Part shown: piece after piece, positions 31,451 through 42,217 of the stretch
Layout of the letters: every line of letters starts with the position of its first letter
Position numbering within the stretch: the first letter of the stretch is position 1
Notes under the pieces: generated by a model
What the model saw: only the letters and a program-made list of their open reading frames with translations
Told to the model about the DNA's origin: nothing
Databases searched by the model: none
Translations under genes and position numbers: made by a program
Assembly (NCBI GenBank): GCA_951394045.1
Contig: OX595986.1
Coordinates: 3,997,534-4,061,533 of the forward strand
Reading direction: 5' to 3'
From: Nitzschia sp. DOCU1
Taxonomy: Eukaryota; Bacillariophyta; Bacillariophyceae; Bacillariales; Bacillariaceae
DNA: 64,000 nucleotides

Positions 31451-31817
31451 TTTCTTTAGATCGTGGGTAAACTGGGGTCTCAGACCAACATGGTTTACTC
31501 AAAAGTGTTTACAGAATGTCAATGGGAGTGGTGCATGCCTTTTATGCTGCTCGATGGAGGTGGATCGGAGCCCGTCGTGTGAGTTGATGGGTCGGCATCA
31601 CAAAAACTGTGAACAAACGTTAGGCACGCGCGATGATGATGGGTTGGAGATCGATGGCGGTGCACGGCCACGTGTGCCACGTGTCCGATAAATAACTACA
31701 TAGGTAAGATACATAGTTACTATTAATAGGTACCGTATCTTTTCAAAGATCCAGAAAAACGATGAGCCAACGCCGAGGGACGAAACATATTCTCTCGACG
31801 ATGAGCCTTTCTTGTCT
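31451..31817. other. Intergenic, no gene seen
   Basis: Upstream of the NYN gene and downstream of the next minus gene. AT-rich patch near 31690-31750 (GATAAATAACTACATAGG). No repeat. Confidence 0.35.
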
Positions 31818-33539
31818 CTAGATGTCGACCAAGGACGTGGCCAAGGATTGCTCAAGTGATAGCTGGTCCAACGACCCTGGATCTTTCCCTTGTATCGATC
31901 GTGGCTCCACCGAAGAATGTTCCGCGGACGATTTCGACATTTCCGAGGTCCTCGAATCGACCGAGCCACCCACAACCCGAATCGATTTCATCCAATCCGA
32001 GACAGCTGACAAACCGCTCATTCGGCTTTGATTGTCTTCAAGGCTACTGTGTTGATCGACATCGACGTGAAATAAATCATTCGCGCTGTTATCGTCGTCG
32101 TCATCTTCTGCCATCTTCTCCGAAATCTTCCAATTGTTTTCAAAGTCTTCGGATGCAGCGAGAAGGATGTTTTGCTCAGTAATAACCGCAAGATCTGTCA
32201 CGTTGCTCGAAGAACGCGTGCTTGAAGTCTCCATAGATGGATACTCGACTACATCATACAGTCCAGCTGCTGAACGAATGGATCGAAGCGACCTGACCGA
32301 ACGTACTGATCGCACCGACCGGACCGACCTTGCGCCGTCTCGAGACGGTGTGCTGGCAACAGAGGATGGACTTGTGGCGTAGAGGTTGGCAGGGGCCGAG
32401 GCAAATGATCTGGACGACTTCTTGTGTTTCGATTCGCTCCCAGAGTTTACGGATGGTAGACGCAACAAGCGAGCTGTAAGCGAGCTGTGATCGGGCGATT
32501 TTTTGTTTGGGAACGTCGATGGGGTAGGTACTCCCAAAAGATATGCCATAGCGTGGGAACTGGGGAGTGGTGACGATGCTGTGGAGCTACAGCGTGTGGT
32601 AGGACTCACTTCCGAGGGAGATGATGGCACCGAAGCTTCTGGCGACACCGGCGGGCTGATTTGCATGTTGGCGCGAGCAGCGACCTTCTGCGCCTCCTTG
32701 GTCTCTGGTGGGCCTGTGGAATCATCAATCTTGGTCACTTCTTGCTCTTTCTTTTCTCCTTCTTTCGAAAAATGCCCGTCCGAGTCCATTGATGCCGTTT
32801 CATCAACTTTCGGAGTGACATCCATCAGTTCCGCATCTTGGGGACTCTGTTCCAAGTCAATTTCTTGAGACTTTGATCTCCGCATTTTACGGGTATCGAG
32901 GTCAAGGACGCTTTCGTCAAAGCGTTCACGAGCTCGATGCTGTACGTATACTATGCATAGTATGCCAACAAATATAGCGGAGCTTGTAGTGATAAGGACA
33001 GCATCGAGAGTTGAGAAAGTTTGGCTTTCTTCTGAATCGAAGCCTTCGGCTTCAAGGTCGTCCCTTGGGATCACCAGCTGAATCGACACGTCTTCGACTG
33101 CTGACAATCTTGGATCTTTTTGCAGCCCGAGCTGAACGATAAAACCCGACTTTGTGGAAGGCTGGGAAAACGTCCGTGCGATGAGATTGTCGAGCGAGTA
33201 CCGTGAAGGCAGGGATACCGTCTCACTTTCTTGGTAGAAGGTGACATGGACCTGGAACTGGACGCTCGTAGTCTCCTCTTCCTCTGCCCATTGCATCTTT
33301 TGGAGGACAATGTCAATGTCGAATACATCGTCAAATGTGCTCGTTACAGAGGTAGATTGGAAGAGAGAAGATCTCATAGCAAGCTGCAACTTTACTGCAG
33401 CGCTTGACTGCAATGCTGTCGGCGTAGCGATCAATGTTATCTCAAAGAGAGAAGACGTTAACAGCGACAAATCGCTTGCGGCGACACCCGACAATAGAGG
33501 CAACCAATGAAAGATACAGCGAAGTCCTGGCTTCATCAT
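31818..33539 (-). CDS. Single-pass type I membrane protein with Ser-Val-Arg repeats, unknown function
   Basis: 573 residues from the double Met at 33539; the frame stays open upstream to 33683, but MMKPGLRCIFHWLPLLSGVA starts a signal peptide. The ~200-residue lumenal/extracellular part is beta-like with few Cys. A TM helix follows (LDAVLITTSSAIFVGILCIVY), then a basic stop-transfer, then a long cytosolic tail rich in Ser and acids with a short tandem repeat SVRSVRSVRSVRSLRSIRS, and a C-terminal SLEQSLATSLVDI. No domain recognised. A receptor or cell-surface protein that may be phosphorylated is a fair guess only. The repeat tract is a plausible basis for length variation. Confidence 0.6.
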   Translation of the reverse strand: MMKPGLRCIFHWLPLLSGVAASDLSLLTSSLFEITLIATPTALQSSAAVKLQLAMRSSLFQSTSVTSTFDDVFDIDIVLQKMQWAEEEETTSVQFQVHVTFYQESETVSLPSRYSLDNLIARTFSQPSTKSGFIVQLGLQKDPRLSAVEDVSIQLVIPRDDLEAEGFDSEESQTFSTLDAVLITTSSAIFVGILCIVYVQHRARERFDESVLDLDTRKMRRSKSQEIDLEQSPQDAELMDVTPKVDETASMDSDGHFSKEGEKKEQEVTKIDDSTGPPETKEAQKVAARANMQISPPVSPEASVPSSPSEVSPTTRCSSTASSPLPSSHAMAYLLGVPTPSTFPNKKSPDHSSLTARLLRLPSVNSGSESKHKKSSRSFASAPANLYATSPSSVASTPSRDGARSVRSVRSVRSVRSLRSIRSAAGLYDVVEYPSMETSSTRSSSNVTDLAVITEQNILLAASEDFENNWKISEKMAEDDDDDNSANDLFHVDVDQHSSLEDNQSRMSGLSAVSDWMKSIRVVGGSVDSRTSEMSKSSAEHSSVEPRSIQGKDPGSLDQLSLEQSLATSLVDI

Positions 33540-34475
33540 GGTGTAACGAGATGAACGATTGGTTGCAGTGCAGAATCTTGTGAAACCAGGTCGATCCTCG
33601 ATCCACTCAAACAAGCCTCTTGTGAGATGACTGCGTATTTTTCTTTCCTTGAAAGCTTGTTTCGTTGAAGGCACTCCGTCCAAAGATACCTACGGATCCC
33701 TCATTTCACAGTCACTCCACTGGGTAGCACGATGGTCAACGCGCCTTATGCCAGCCTCGTGGATTTCTTGGATATTCCACGATCCTGAACAAATTTCATA
33801 TTCGTCCACGCCCCACGATTGCTCGACGTCCCAAGTGTAGGTGCATTGCTGCGTCTCCTAGAAAGACATATAGCCATGTGTTGTCTAGGTTTTATAATTT
33901 TCAATACTGGTAGGAGTTGATGTTAAGGTTCTAAAATCGCATGGGCGCTACCTTGCTGGGGCTCGTCTGCAAGATTCGAAAACTATTTTGGCCTTTGGCC
34001 ACACAAACGTCCTTGAAGCTTCCACTCAGGATGGCAAGAAATGAGCGTAGAAGTAATTGACGATTCGTAGCTCAACCCCCAGCAACCTCCATCAGTGAGC
34101 CATTTATGAACTAGTAGGAAATCGTAAAAGAATGTTCTCTCAAAATAGAGGAGCGTAAAAAATGCATGTAGGCCAACAGAAAAATATTCCGCGTGTCGAC
34201 CAGATCGATTACATCATCTTCATTAAATTTGATCGATCAACTCGAACACCAAGTAGAGCACAGCCGCCTGTTTCAACAGAGATTTTTTCTTAGTAAGAGG
34301 TAAACATCATCGGACGCACGTAGACTTCAGTACTGGTTGGACGTTCCACTGGCAACCGTCGTTTCAGTGCATGCACCCGACGTCGAACCCAAGCCCACCA
34401 TGCTGAAGGGGCAACAAGAAAGCTGAAGGTAAACCACTTGCCGCATCATTTGATTTTGAAGCAACTCTAATCACC
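33540..34475. other. Divergent intergenic, no gene seen
   Basis: Promoter space for the membrane protein (left) and uL5 (right). ORFs here are random-looking. GTAAAC near 34430 with CTAATCACC before the ATG suggests a possible 5' UTR intron for uL5. Confidence 0.4.
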
Positions 34476-35006
34476 ATGTCGGAAGCTAAGGTCAACCCCA
34501 TGCGGGATATCAAGGTCGACAAGCTGATCTTGAACTGCTGCGTAGGTGAAAGTGGTGATAGATTGACACGCGCTGCTCGTGTGTTGGAACAGCTGACGGG
34601 TCAACAGCCTGTCTACTCGAAGGCCCGATACACCCTTCGTAGTTTCGGAATTAGACGTAATGAAAAGATCGCCGTCCATGTGACTGTTCGTGGAGAGAAG
34701 GCCCTTGAGATTCTGGAACGTGGTTTGAAGGTCAAGGAGTACGAACTTCTTCAAGGGAACTTCTCTGATACCGGAAACTTTGGATTCGGTATCAACGAGC
34801 ACATCGATCTTGGTATCAAGTACGATCCCACCACCGGTATTTACGGAATGGACTTTTTTGTCTGCCTGACTCGAGCGGGAGCTCGAGTTTCCAAAAGAAA
34901 GGTTCGTCGAACTAAGGTTGGATTCAACCACAAGATTACCAAGGAAGATTCGATCAAGTGGTTCCAAGACAAATTTGAGGGTGTTGTATTGGCAAAAGCA
35001 ATCTAA
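34476..35006 (+). CDS. RPL11: 60S ribosomal protein L11 (uL5)
   Basis: 176 residues, single exon, start [17 protein letters not shown]. Component of the large subunit central protuberance, binding 5S rRNA. Motifs match eukaryotic uL5: [86 protein letters not shown] and the ending [21 protein letters not shown] tail. Length equals the family's usual length (~176). No targeting extension, so cytosolic, not organellar. High expression is expected, in line with biased codon use (inference). Confidence 0.96.
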   Translation: MSEAKVNPMRDIKVDKLILNCCVGESGDRLTRAARVLEQLTGQQPVYSKARYTLRSFGIRRNEKIAVHVTVRGEKALEILERGLKVKEYELLQGNFSDTGNFGFGINEHIDLGIKYDPTTGIYGMDFFVCLTRAGARVSKRKVRRTKVGFNHKITKEDSIKWFQDKFEGVVLAKAI

Positions 35007-35516
35007 ATTAGAACTGCGTGTAAGAGCAATATAGCTTTGAGCCGTGCTTGCGGCTTGCGCCGTGTTTCATCGTTGATGATCACGGCCTCGGTCGTTTTCG
35101 TTGAATTTCATCGCCATCTCGCTAGCAGTAGGTGCTTCGCTGAAGCTGTTAATAGCATTAGTGTTTCACAATTCGGGCAACGCTTTCCTCTTCCAACTAG
35201 CTAGATGCATCTTATAAGGACTTCCCAAAGGTTGAAGAGGTGGGCTGCGTTCTCTTCTACAAAGTGGCTCTCACCTATTGGAATCCGAAGTACCTGGAGC
35301 AACGTCTCAGAGAATCAGTTGGGCAGGGTTCATGCTTGAGATAGCTCTCTAGAGGAGGCTCATATGCCCTCTAGATTTCGTCTTTACATTCCAGTGAGCT
35401 CACTCTCTAGCTACAAAAGGTATATCGCGTTCCAACCAAACACATCCGGTGCAAGTAAAATGTTTCCGCTTTGGTCTTCAAACTCACGTTAGCATCAGTT
35501 ACAATATCTATGATCT
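35007..35516. other. Convergent intergenic, no gene seen
   Basis: 3' UTR space between uL5 and the 678-residue gene that points left. No repeat. Confidence 0.4.
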
Positions 35517-37553
35517 TCATGAGAAGATATCTATATCCCCGACGATGGCTTCTTCTTCCTTTCCTTTACCTTCACTTCCTGATCCTTTTGAATTGGAGTC
35601 GCCATCATTGTAGCTGCTTAAGTGAGTGTGAGTAGATTCGTAGTCTCCTAGAGATGCCAAGGAATCGTTCAAGGCCTCATCGCCTTGACCACCTCGTTTG
35701 CGTTGTCTAGCTTCCTTGAGTATACGAAAGACCTGTTGAAGTGCACCTTCCAACAGATAAAGCCGATAGTAATCATTCGGCGGCATGACGTGCTGATCTT
35801 TCATCCAGGTCGCAATGGATTGCTTCAAAATCTTGTAGAACTTGGACAGAGGAGTCCCCTTGATCTTTTTGGGTAACCGTTTCTTCCTGATGCACCAGAG
35901 TTGAATCATGGTGGTGGCACCAACGTAGATCTCAACCTTCTCGATCAAGTCGCCGGTGTTAAAGAGTTCGTCCTTGCCCTCATCCATATGGCCGAGTAGG
36001 TCCTTCATAAAAGAGCCGATGTACGACCAGAAAGCCTCAGCACATTCTTCGTCAAAAACGAGCGGTCGCATGAGGTCCATAAACTTGGCCTGTAAGCCAG
36101 GATGCGGGCAGTCATGCACCAACTTGCGTACAATCTTAATTTGGTTGATCGACGGGTACCGATTCAACAGCGATTTCATAACCCCAACAATGCGCTCTGA
36201 TCGCGTCTTGGTTTCAAGTTCCAATTCCTTCTTCGACTTCTTGCTTCCTTTCTTTTGTGGCTTACCCACGATCCTGTTCGAAAGAAGCTGGAACGTCTCG
36301 TAAGGGGCGTCCGCCTTCTTGGATGCTGAGCTCACGGTCGGCAGGGACTTTTCTGGGACAACTTCGAAAAGCTTTTCCAGTAGCAAAACTGGAAGATTTT
36401 CCAAATACGGGAACTCAGTTGACGCTTTGAACAGGGTGGCGACGTGTGGGAACCAGGTGTTCCAGGTATAAGTTGGCGTCAAAGTTAGGGGTCGATCATC
36501 AAACGCCATTATCGCCAAGAGGGAGATGCCAGTCTCGTCCCAGGCTGTATCCATCCCCGCCACTTTCTCGTGACGATGAGCTGCTTGGTTCCACCACGCG
36601 ATATTGTCCTTGTTGTTTTCGAATGCAATATCGTCATCTTCTTCCCCAGCAAACGAATCCCTGGACCGCCACGGGTTGGACCACATCCACTCCTCCGTTT
36701 CGCCTGCCTTGGCCACGATACTTCGAGCTGTGTTCAAGAGTTGCCGCGTGTTCAAGAGTTGCAAGAGTTGCAGCGAAGCAGACTGAACTTGCTTGGAATA
36801 CTCGCACTCCTTAACGACTAGCACCGAAGTCGTTCCCACCAAGCCCGAAAGGAGCGCCAATCGAAGTGCTTCTGGGGGTAACTCGTTCATGACCTGTTGA
36901 CAGGTTGGAACAATGTGTTGGATCCAAAGTGGTACAGCCTGAGATCCAGTTTCAGCTCCATAATTTTGAAACAGCCTGATTGTCTCACAAGTTAAACTCT
37001 GCCATCGTTTCCATCGTTGTTCAATGGGACTTGGACATTGTCGCAAGGCATACACGGAAAGAAGTAAGCACAGAGCCAAATGTGACTGCGAACCTTCTGT
37101 AAAAACACTGGATTGTGTAGCAACGCTATGAATTTCAAAAGGGGATAATTTCGGCAAGGTTTGGGCTAGGAATTGAGTCCCCATCCACCACTCGTATTCG
37201 ACCGTGTGGGGCACGAATTTCTGGTTCACTGGAATTCCCTCGTTGTCAGTGGCAGCAGGATTGGAGATGGATTGCCAGATCCAATCGCACAATTCCCCAT
37301 TAGTCTTTTCCTGCCAAACCTCAAAAAGATCCCGCTGAGATGCCAAGGCCGAAAGCCCATTTTGAAGAAGAGCTTCGAAATCTTCATTATTCTGAAACAC
37401 TGAATCTTTGTTCACACGATACTGAAAGAACAATTCTGACGGTGCCAATTTACTGTTGGACCCATCAGTTGTATTACCCGATCCCGTCCCTGACCCCGTA
37501 GTGGTACTGTGTGTCGTGATGCTTGTTTCGTTTACTACCATGGTCGACATCAT
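35517..37553 (-). CDS. Large unknown alpha-helical protein (HEAT-like; possibly glomulin/ALF4-like)
   Basis: 678 residues, single exon, start MMSTMVVNETS followed by a Ser/Thr/Gly low-complexity leader of about 35 residues. The rest is helix-rich with few domain signatures; a small internal repeat occurs (LLQLLNTRQLLNTARS). A mid-protein basic stretch (KKGSKKSKKELELETKTR) and a C-terminal acidic, Ser/Gly-rich tail are present. Size and helical-solenoid look recall glomulin/ALF4 family proteins, which regulate cullin-RING ligases, but no diagnostic motif was found and this is a weak suggestion. No signal or TM; probably cytosolic. Confidence 0.55.
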   Translation of the reverse strand: MMSTMVVNETSITTHSTTTGSGTGSGNTTDGSNSKLAPSELFFQYRVNKDSVFQNNEDFEALLQNGLSALASQRDLFEVWQEKTNGELCDWIWQSISNPAATDNEGIPVNQKFVPHTVEYEWWMGTQFLAQTLPKLSPFEIHSVATQSSVFTEGSQSHLALCLLLSVYALRQCPSPIEQRWKRWQSLTCETIRLFQNYGAETGSQAVPLWIQHIVPTCQQVMNELPPEALRLALLSGLVGTTSVLVVKECEYSKQVQSASLQLLQLLNTRQLLNTARSIVAKAGETEEWMWSNPWRSRDSFAGEEDDDIAFENNKDNIAWWNQAAHRHEKVAGMDTAWDETGISLLAIMAFDDRPLTLTPTYTWNTWFPHVATLFKASTEFPYLENLPVLLLEKLFEVVPEKSLPTVSSASKKADAPYETFQLLSNRIVGKPQKKGSKKSKKELELETKTRSERIVGVMKSLLNRYPSINQIKIVRKLVHDCPHPGLQAKFMDLMRPLVFDEECAEAFWSYIGSFMKDLLGHMDEGKDELFNTGDLIEKVEIYVGATTMIQLWCIRKKRLPKKIKGTPLSKFYKILKQSIATWMKDQHVMPPNDYYRLYLLEGALQQVFRILKEARQRKRGGQGDEALNDSLASLGDYESTHTHLSSYNDGDSNSKGSGSEGKGKEEEAIVGDIDIFS

Positions 37554-38406
37554 CGATTATTGTAGCCGTCGTCGTCGTCCTCAACCTGCTGGGGACAAAG
37601 CAAAATGGCTTTCAAAGGAATAGAGGTGTGGCAACTATGCGAACATGTTCCGTGTCTCGCCCTCGCTCTATTTCTCTCGGATCATCGCCGCGACGAAGCA
37701 CACTGTCAATGGGACGTGAGGGGATCGACTGCTCCAGTGATCGAGGGTTCGGTTAAGAATTTCGGGACTCGGATTCCTTGCATCTGCTCCTCGCTCCTTG
37801 CATCTTTCTTCCCTTGCCACATCATCGAGTGAGGGGCCATAATGCATTTGATGTTCGCTGTGGCGAAGGACCAAAGGAAGACAAAGAAGTCAAGTGCAAC
37901 ACACTGCAGCCACTCATACGAGGCTATTCAAAATAGTCATTGGAATAAAGTACTGGTACCACCTTGACATCATCTTGAAGAAATCTTGAAGGGCTTGTTC
38001 TTATGAATAACTCTCTCTATTGATCCATTGAACAAAATGACCGGCTGGCTCTGCTACGCCCGCGCTGCGCGGTGATGATGGTGGTAGGCAATGACCCGCC
38101 CGACTAATTGGGCTCGCGGTGACGACCGCTCAAAAAGATTTTTGGCAACGACACGAGAGAGAAAGGGACGCAGCGACGAACAACTATTGCATCTGTGGGG
38201 CCTCAATTCTACTCCCAAGACCAAAAGGCCCGGTATATCGTTTCAATTATCTATTACATTCTTATGTGCTAACGACATCTACGTGGCGTATGACTGATTC
38301 TGCACTTGGATCATTACCCTGAATCTGTCGTTGAAAGTGAGAGAATGCCGTAAAATCTTCGAGTGCAGCCATTCGCTTATGCGCTAGGATCTGCCCCATA
38401 GACAGA
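37554..38406. promoter_or_regulatory. Divergent intergenic region upstream of the triple glycosyltransferase
   Basis: Holds the promoters of the helical-protein gene (left) and the glycosyltransferase fusion (right). Short frames are not convincing. No RNA gene recognised. Confidence 0.4.
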
Positions 38407-41400
38407 ATGTTATCCCATCGCAGCAACAAGCACATCGCCACTGGGGGTCGCGGAAATAATACTAGATTGAATTTGGATTCATCAGCACGAGCAACGGGTA
38501 CACCGACGAGAAGCGGGAGAAAACAACAGCGCCGGAAAAAACTTGTATTTTTCGTTTTCTGTGGACTGACGGCCACAAGCTTATTTCTCTTGAATTTCTG
38601 GGGACACCAACGAATCGTGGCTCAATCAGAGGATCGACTTCGAAAATCCTTGGAGGCCATTTCTCCACCTACCAATCATAATGCCACTACTACTCTGCTC
38701 GTACCATCTACCCCTTTCGCCGTCAATGGTCGCCTACCGACAAATCATGCCTGCGAAGGATATAGAGGAATCTATCATATTGAGAAGGGTGACATTGGAG
38801 GGGCAGCGGGCACCATTTTCTTCCAATTTGTCATTGGTCAGCTCATTTGGGCCGAAAAGTACAATTTCAAGCCATGGGTGTACCTAAACAATGTCAGCTA
38901 CGTCATTTATGATCCCAAGGTCCATGGTAGTGGACCTGGTGTCTCGTTTCAGATGATGGACGGCCTAAAGATCTCCTACGTGGAACGACCAAATGGACAT
39001 TGGAGGGATGCCTACCCAGGAGAAGCTACAAACTTTGACAAACTAAAGCCCAAAACATTTCGGTTTGCTGGTGACGGTGTCTGGGAGGATTACTTTGAGC
39101 CAGTGTCCGATTTTGTGCCCGGGGATGCATCTTGTCGGAACAAACCACTCGTAACAATGGACCTGTACCAGGTGACTCCAGGAGTTCATGGCTTTGCACC
39201 GTGGGCACCTCGTTGTTGGAGATATACCTATCTTCCAGACTATATCACCAAGCCTCATATACCTCTTCATGAATGGCTAGAGCTTCAGCGACACTTGGCG
39301 CACGATGTCCTGGTGCGATATATTCGATTTCTACCGTTCATTCGAGACAAGGCGGAGCGGATCAATCCCAATTGCTCGCTGGAGAACTCGTGCTTGGCGA
39401 TTCATATTCGGCAGTCGGACAAGGCGGCTGGTCGTCGACAAATTCAAACCGACGAGTTTCTTCCCTTTGTCGAGGCGTTCGTTCATTCGGGGGGATCATG
39501 GGTGTACTTGGCTACCGATTCTTCCAAAGTTATGGAACACGTGCAGAGTCACTGGCCCAAATATTTACAAAACAAAATTCGGTCCATTGGCGATGACATT
39601 GTTCGATCCAATGACCACCAGGCCGTGTTTGACATTGCCTCTCATCATCAAACCAACACTGAAATTCTCATTGAGATTTTGGCACTGTCACAATGTCAAT
39701 TCATGATACATGGGCTCAGTGCTGTCACCGAAACAAGCATCTGGATCAACGTCGATCTGCATTATACTTCAGTAAACCTCGAAGATCCAGATCATCTCAA
39801 TCCATCCGAATTCGGAACGCTGATCAAAGAAGTTCTCAACGGCGAAAATGCCACGAAGATTTACCATGAGCAGCGTCCCACTGATTGGTGGAAAGTCGAG
39901 CCCATCGCGGCGGTTTCTGCAACGTCTCATCAAGCTTGCAACGGTGTCGATGGAATACTTCTCATTTCGCATGTTGGTGTCAAGGCAGCGGCTGGTTCGG
40001 CATTCTTTACATCCGTCTTGAATCAACTTTACTACGCCGAACAACACAATCTGAAGCCTTGGGTTCATCTTGGAAACGAATCTGAGTATATCTACGATGA
40101 AGAGGTTCATGACGTAGGGCCCGGAGTGACTATTGCTGGTATGACAAACGAGCTCACAATCGCAATTGTTTCGAACAGTGTCAACGGGTCGTTGACCTAT
40201 CCTGATAAGCCAGTGAGGATATCCAAACCGCCACTTTCGACGATCTTCCTCCCTGGTGACGGTATTTGGACTCACTACTTTCAGCAGGTCTCCGATTTCG
40301 CTCCTGGTGATAAATCTTGTCAGGGTAAACCAATCGTGTCGATGACCGCGGACATGATAATGCCAGGTATCTACTCTCATGCACCCTGGGCGATTAGAGC
40401 TTGGCGAAATGATGATGTCCCTGACGATATCTGGAAACCTGAGAATATGACGCTAAAGGAATGGATCGAACCTCAGCGACGAAAGGCATCGGAGCTCGTT
40501 AAGAAATATTTCAAATTCCATCCTCGACTGGTACAGCGCGCGAATGAGGTCAACCCCGTGAACGAAACCAGCCTCCCCTGCTTGGCAATGCATCTCCGAA
40601 ACAGTGACAAAGGCAAGAACAAGTACCGTTCCAAATTCCCTGTCAACAAGTTTCGAGACTATATCAACGCCTTCATTCGAGCCGGTGGCGACACCATCTA
40701 TGTTGCTACCGACTCGAACAGTGTGCTTGAGCACATCGAACTACGGTATCCGGTGCAGATCAAACGAACCATCCGGACTCAAGGCACGTATGTCGTTCGC
40801 TCGACATCTAAATGGCCAATCCACTGGCTGGAAAAGCACCATCGCACAAACAGCGAGGCACTTGTTGACGTGCTGGCAATGTCGAAGTGCCAACTGTTGT
40901 TGCATGGACACAGCACTTTGTCGGAAGCCGCGATCTATTTGAATCCCACGCTTCACGATAACAGTGTCAACTGGGAGGATCCTGATCACATGAGTGTTGA
41001 ACAATTCGAAGTTCTTGCAAGAAATGTTCTGGGAACCACGAACAAGTCTCCGGTAGCTCTTTTGAACGACATTGATCCTGCAGACCAGGTAGTCAATGCA
41101 ACCGTGGTAAAGGGCGATGACCAGAGAACCTGCCGCAGAAACGCCATAGTTTATTTGGCGCAGAAGAAACATTCTACCTATGATCGCGATAGCTACGGCT
41201 TTCTTCTCCGATCGATTGACCTTATGAACCAGAATTATCTCTCGATTGACAACAACAAGAACAATACCGACGTGATTATTTTTCACACGGCTGAGTTTGA
41301 TCGGAAGGATCTCGATGCTTTTGAGGAGCGTTTCGGGAAGGAGGTCGGGGGCATGTTGCTTCTCGTCGACTTGAATGGGACAAAATATTGGAGGCGTCCT

Positions 41401-42210
41401 AGCTGGCACAAGAACGACAATCCATTGGAGTGGTATGCCTATCCATTGTTCTCCGAGGGATACCGTCGTATGATGCACTGGTTTGCCATCGACATCTGGC
41501 AATTCTTTATGGACTATGGCGAGCACACGGGCTGCAAGTACGAGTATATTATGCGCTTTGACGAGGACTCTTTTCTCCACTCTCCCATTCGATACGACGT
41601 TTTCGATTTCATGAAGACCAATGACTATTTTTACGGATTTCGGCTCTGCGCCTACGAGATGCAGGTAACTCAGCGGATTTGGAAACTGTGGCGGACTGCG
41701 AAAGGGTCGCCAGAACCCATCCGAGATGTTAGCTTGGAAATGTGTGGTGTCTACAACAATTTTTTCGTCGCCAAGGTCCCTTTTTTTCAGAGCCCCGGGG
41801 TGCAGAAATTCCTGCATTTTGTCGATCGTCAAGGAATGATCTATCGCAGAAGATTAGGTGACTTGATGATCCATTCCATGACCATCTACGGGTTTGCACC
41901 GGCAGAGAAGATTCATCGCTTTCTCGATTTCACCTACGAGCATGCCACCGTCGACAAGACGAGCGGCTGCGTCATGTGGGGTGGCATTCAAGCTGGATAC
42001 GACGATCCAAACGCTGACGAAACAGTTCAAAACTTTATTCAAGATAAAGTGACTTCCAAAAGTTGTCATACAAACTATACTATAATGACCAGCGAGAACC
42101 TCTCGCCGACTTACGCACATCTCCCAAGCCGCCTGAACGGGAAGGTCAAATTGAAGACTGCAATGGCAGGCAAAGTTGAACTGCCCGACAAGGGCCCCCT
42201 AAGCGGATGA
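38407..42210 (+). CDS. Triple glycosyltransferase fusion: two GT23/NodZ-like domains plus one GT15-like domain
   Basis: 1267 residues, single exon, start MLSHRSNKH. TM helix at 46-64 predicts a type II Golgi enzyme. Domain 1 (~118-475): GYRGIYHIEKG, then HIRQSDKAAGRR at 333-344 and VYLATDS, typical of the alpha-1,6-fucosyltransferase/NodZ fold (FUT8: HVRRTDK, VYLATD). Domain 2 (~510-880) repeats the same order: GVDGILLISHVG, MHLRNSDKGKN at 728-738, IYVATDS, HGHSTLSEAAIY. Domain 3 (~909-1250): RNAIVYLAQKKHSTYDRDSYG, MRFDEDSFLHSP (acidic site at 1052-1054), CGVYNNFFVA, DRQGMIYRRRLGDLMIHS: the GT15 (KRE2/MNT1) alpha-1,2-mannosyltransferase signature. All three look intact, so it may build a glycan stepwise; that is inference. 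Its GT15-like end is paralogous to the gene at 62135. Confidence 0.85.
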   Translation: MLSHRSNKHIATGGRGNNTRLNLDSSARATGTPTRSGRKQQRRKKLVFFVFCGLTATSLFLLNFWGHQRIVAQSEDRLRKSLEAISPPTNHNATTTLLVPSTPFAVNGRLPTNHACEGYRGIYHIEKGDIGGAAGTIFFQFVIGQLIWAEKYNFKPWVYLNNVSYVIYDPKVHGSGPGVSFQMMDGLKISYVERPNGHWRDAYPGEATNFDKLKPKTFRFAGDGVWEDYFEPVSDFVPGDASCRNKPLVTMDLYQVTPGVHGFAPWAPRCWRYTYLPDYITKPHIPLHEWLELQRHLAHDVLVRYIRFLPFIRDKAERINPNCSLENSCLAIHIRQSDKAAGRRQIQTDEFLPFVEAFVHSGGSWVYLATDSSKVMEHVQSHWPKYLQNKIRSIGDDIVRSNDHQAVFDIASHHQTNTEILIEILALSQCQFMIHGLSAVTETSIWINVDLHYTSVNLEDPDHLNPSEFGTLIKEVLNGENATKIYHEQRPTDWWKVEPIAAVSATSHQACNGVDGILLISHVGVKAAAGSAFFTSVLNQLYYAEQHNLKPWVHLGNESEYIYDEEVHDVGPGVTIAGMTNELTIAIVSNSVNGSLTYPDKPVRISKPPLSTIFLPGDGIWTHYFQQVSDFAPGDKSCQGKPIVSMTADMIMPGIYSHAPWAIRAWRNDDVPDDIWKPENMTLKEWIEPQRRKASELVKKYFKFHPRLVQRANEVNPVNETSLPCLAMHLRNSDKGKNKYRSKFPVNKFRDYINAFIRAGGDTIYVATDSNSVLEHIELRYPVQIKRTIRTQGTYVVRSTSKWPIHWLEKHHRTNSEALVDVLAMSKCQLLLHGHSTLSEAAIYLNPTLHDNSVNWEDPDHMSVEQFEVLARNVLGTTNKSPVALLNDIDPADQVVNATVVKGDDQRTCRRNAIVYLAQKKHSTYDRDSYGFLLRSIDLMNQNYLSIDNNKNNTDVIIFHTAEFDRKDLDAFEERFGKEVGGMLLLVDLNGTKYWRRPSWHKNDNPLEWYAYPLFSEGYRRMMHWFAIDIWQFFMDYGEHTGCKYEYIMRFDEDSFLHSPIRYDVFDFMKTNDYFYGFRLCAYEMQVTQRIWKLWRTAKGSPEPIRDVSLEMCGVYNNFFVAKVPFFQSPGVQKFLHFVDRQGMIYRRRLGDLMIHSMTIYGFAPAEKIHRFLDFTYEHATVDKTSGCVMWGGIQAGYDDPNADETVQNFIQDKVTSKSCHTNYTIMTSENLSPTYAHLPSRLNGKVKLKTAMAGKVELPDKGPLSG

Positions 42211-42217
42211 TAGACCC

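Noticed and set aside
40741..41832. 363-codon minus-strand frame opposite the GT15-like domain
   Set aside because: Shadow of the strongly supported plus-strand glycosyltransferase; long only because of codon bias.
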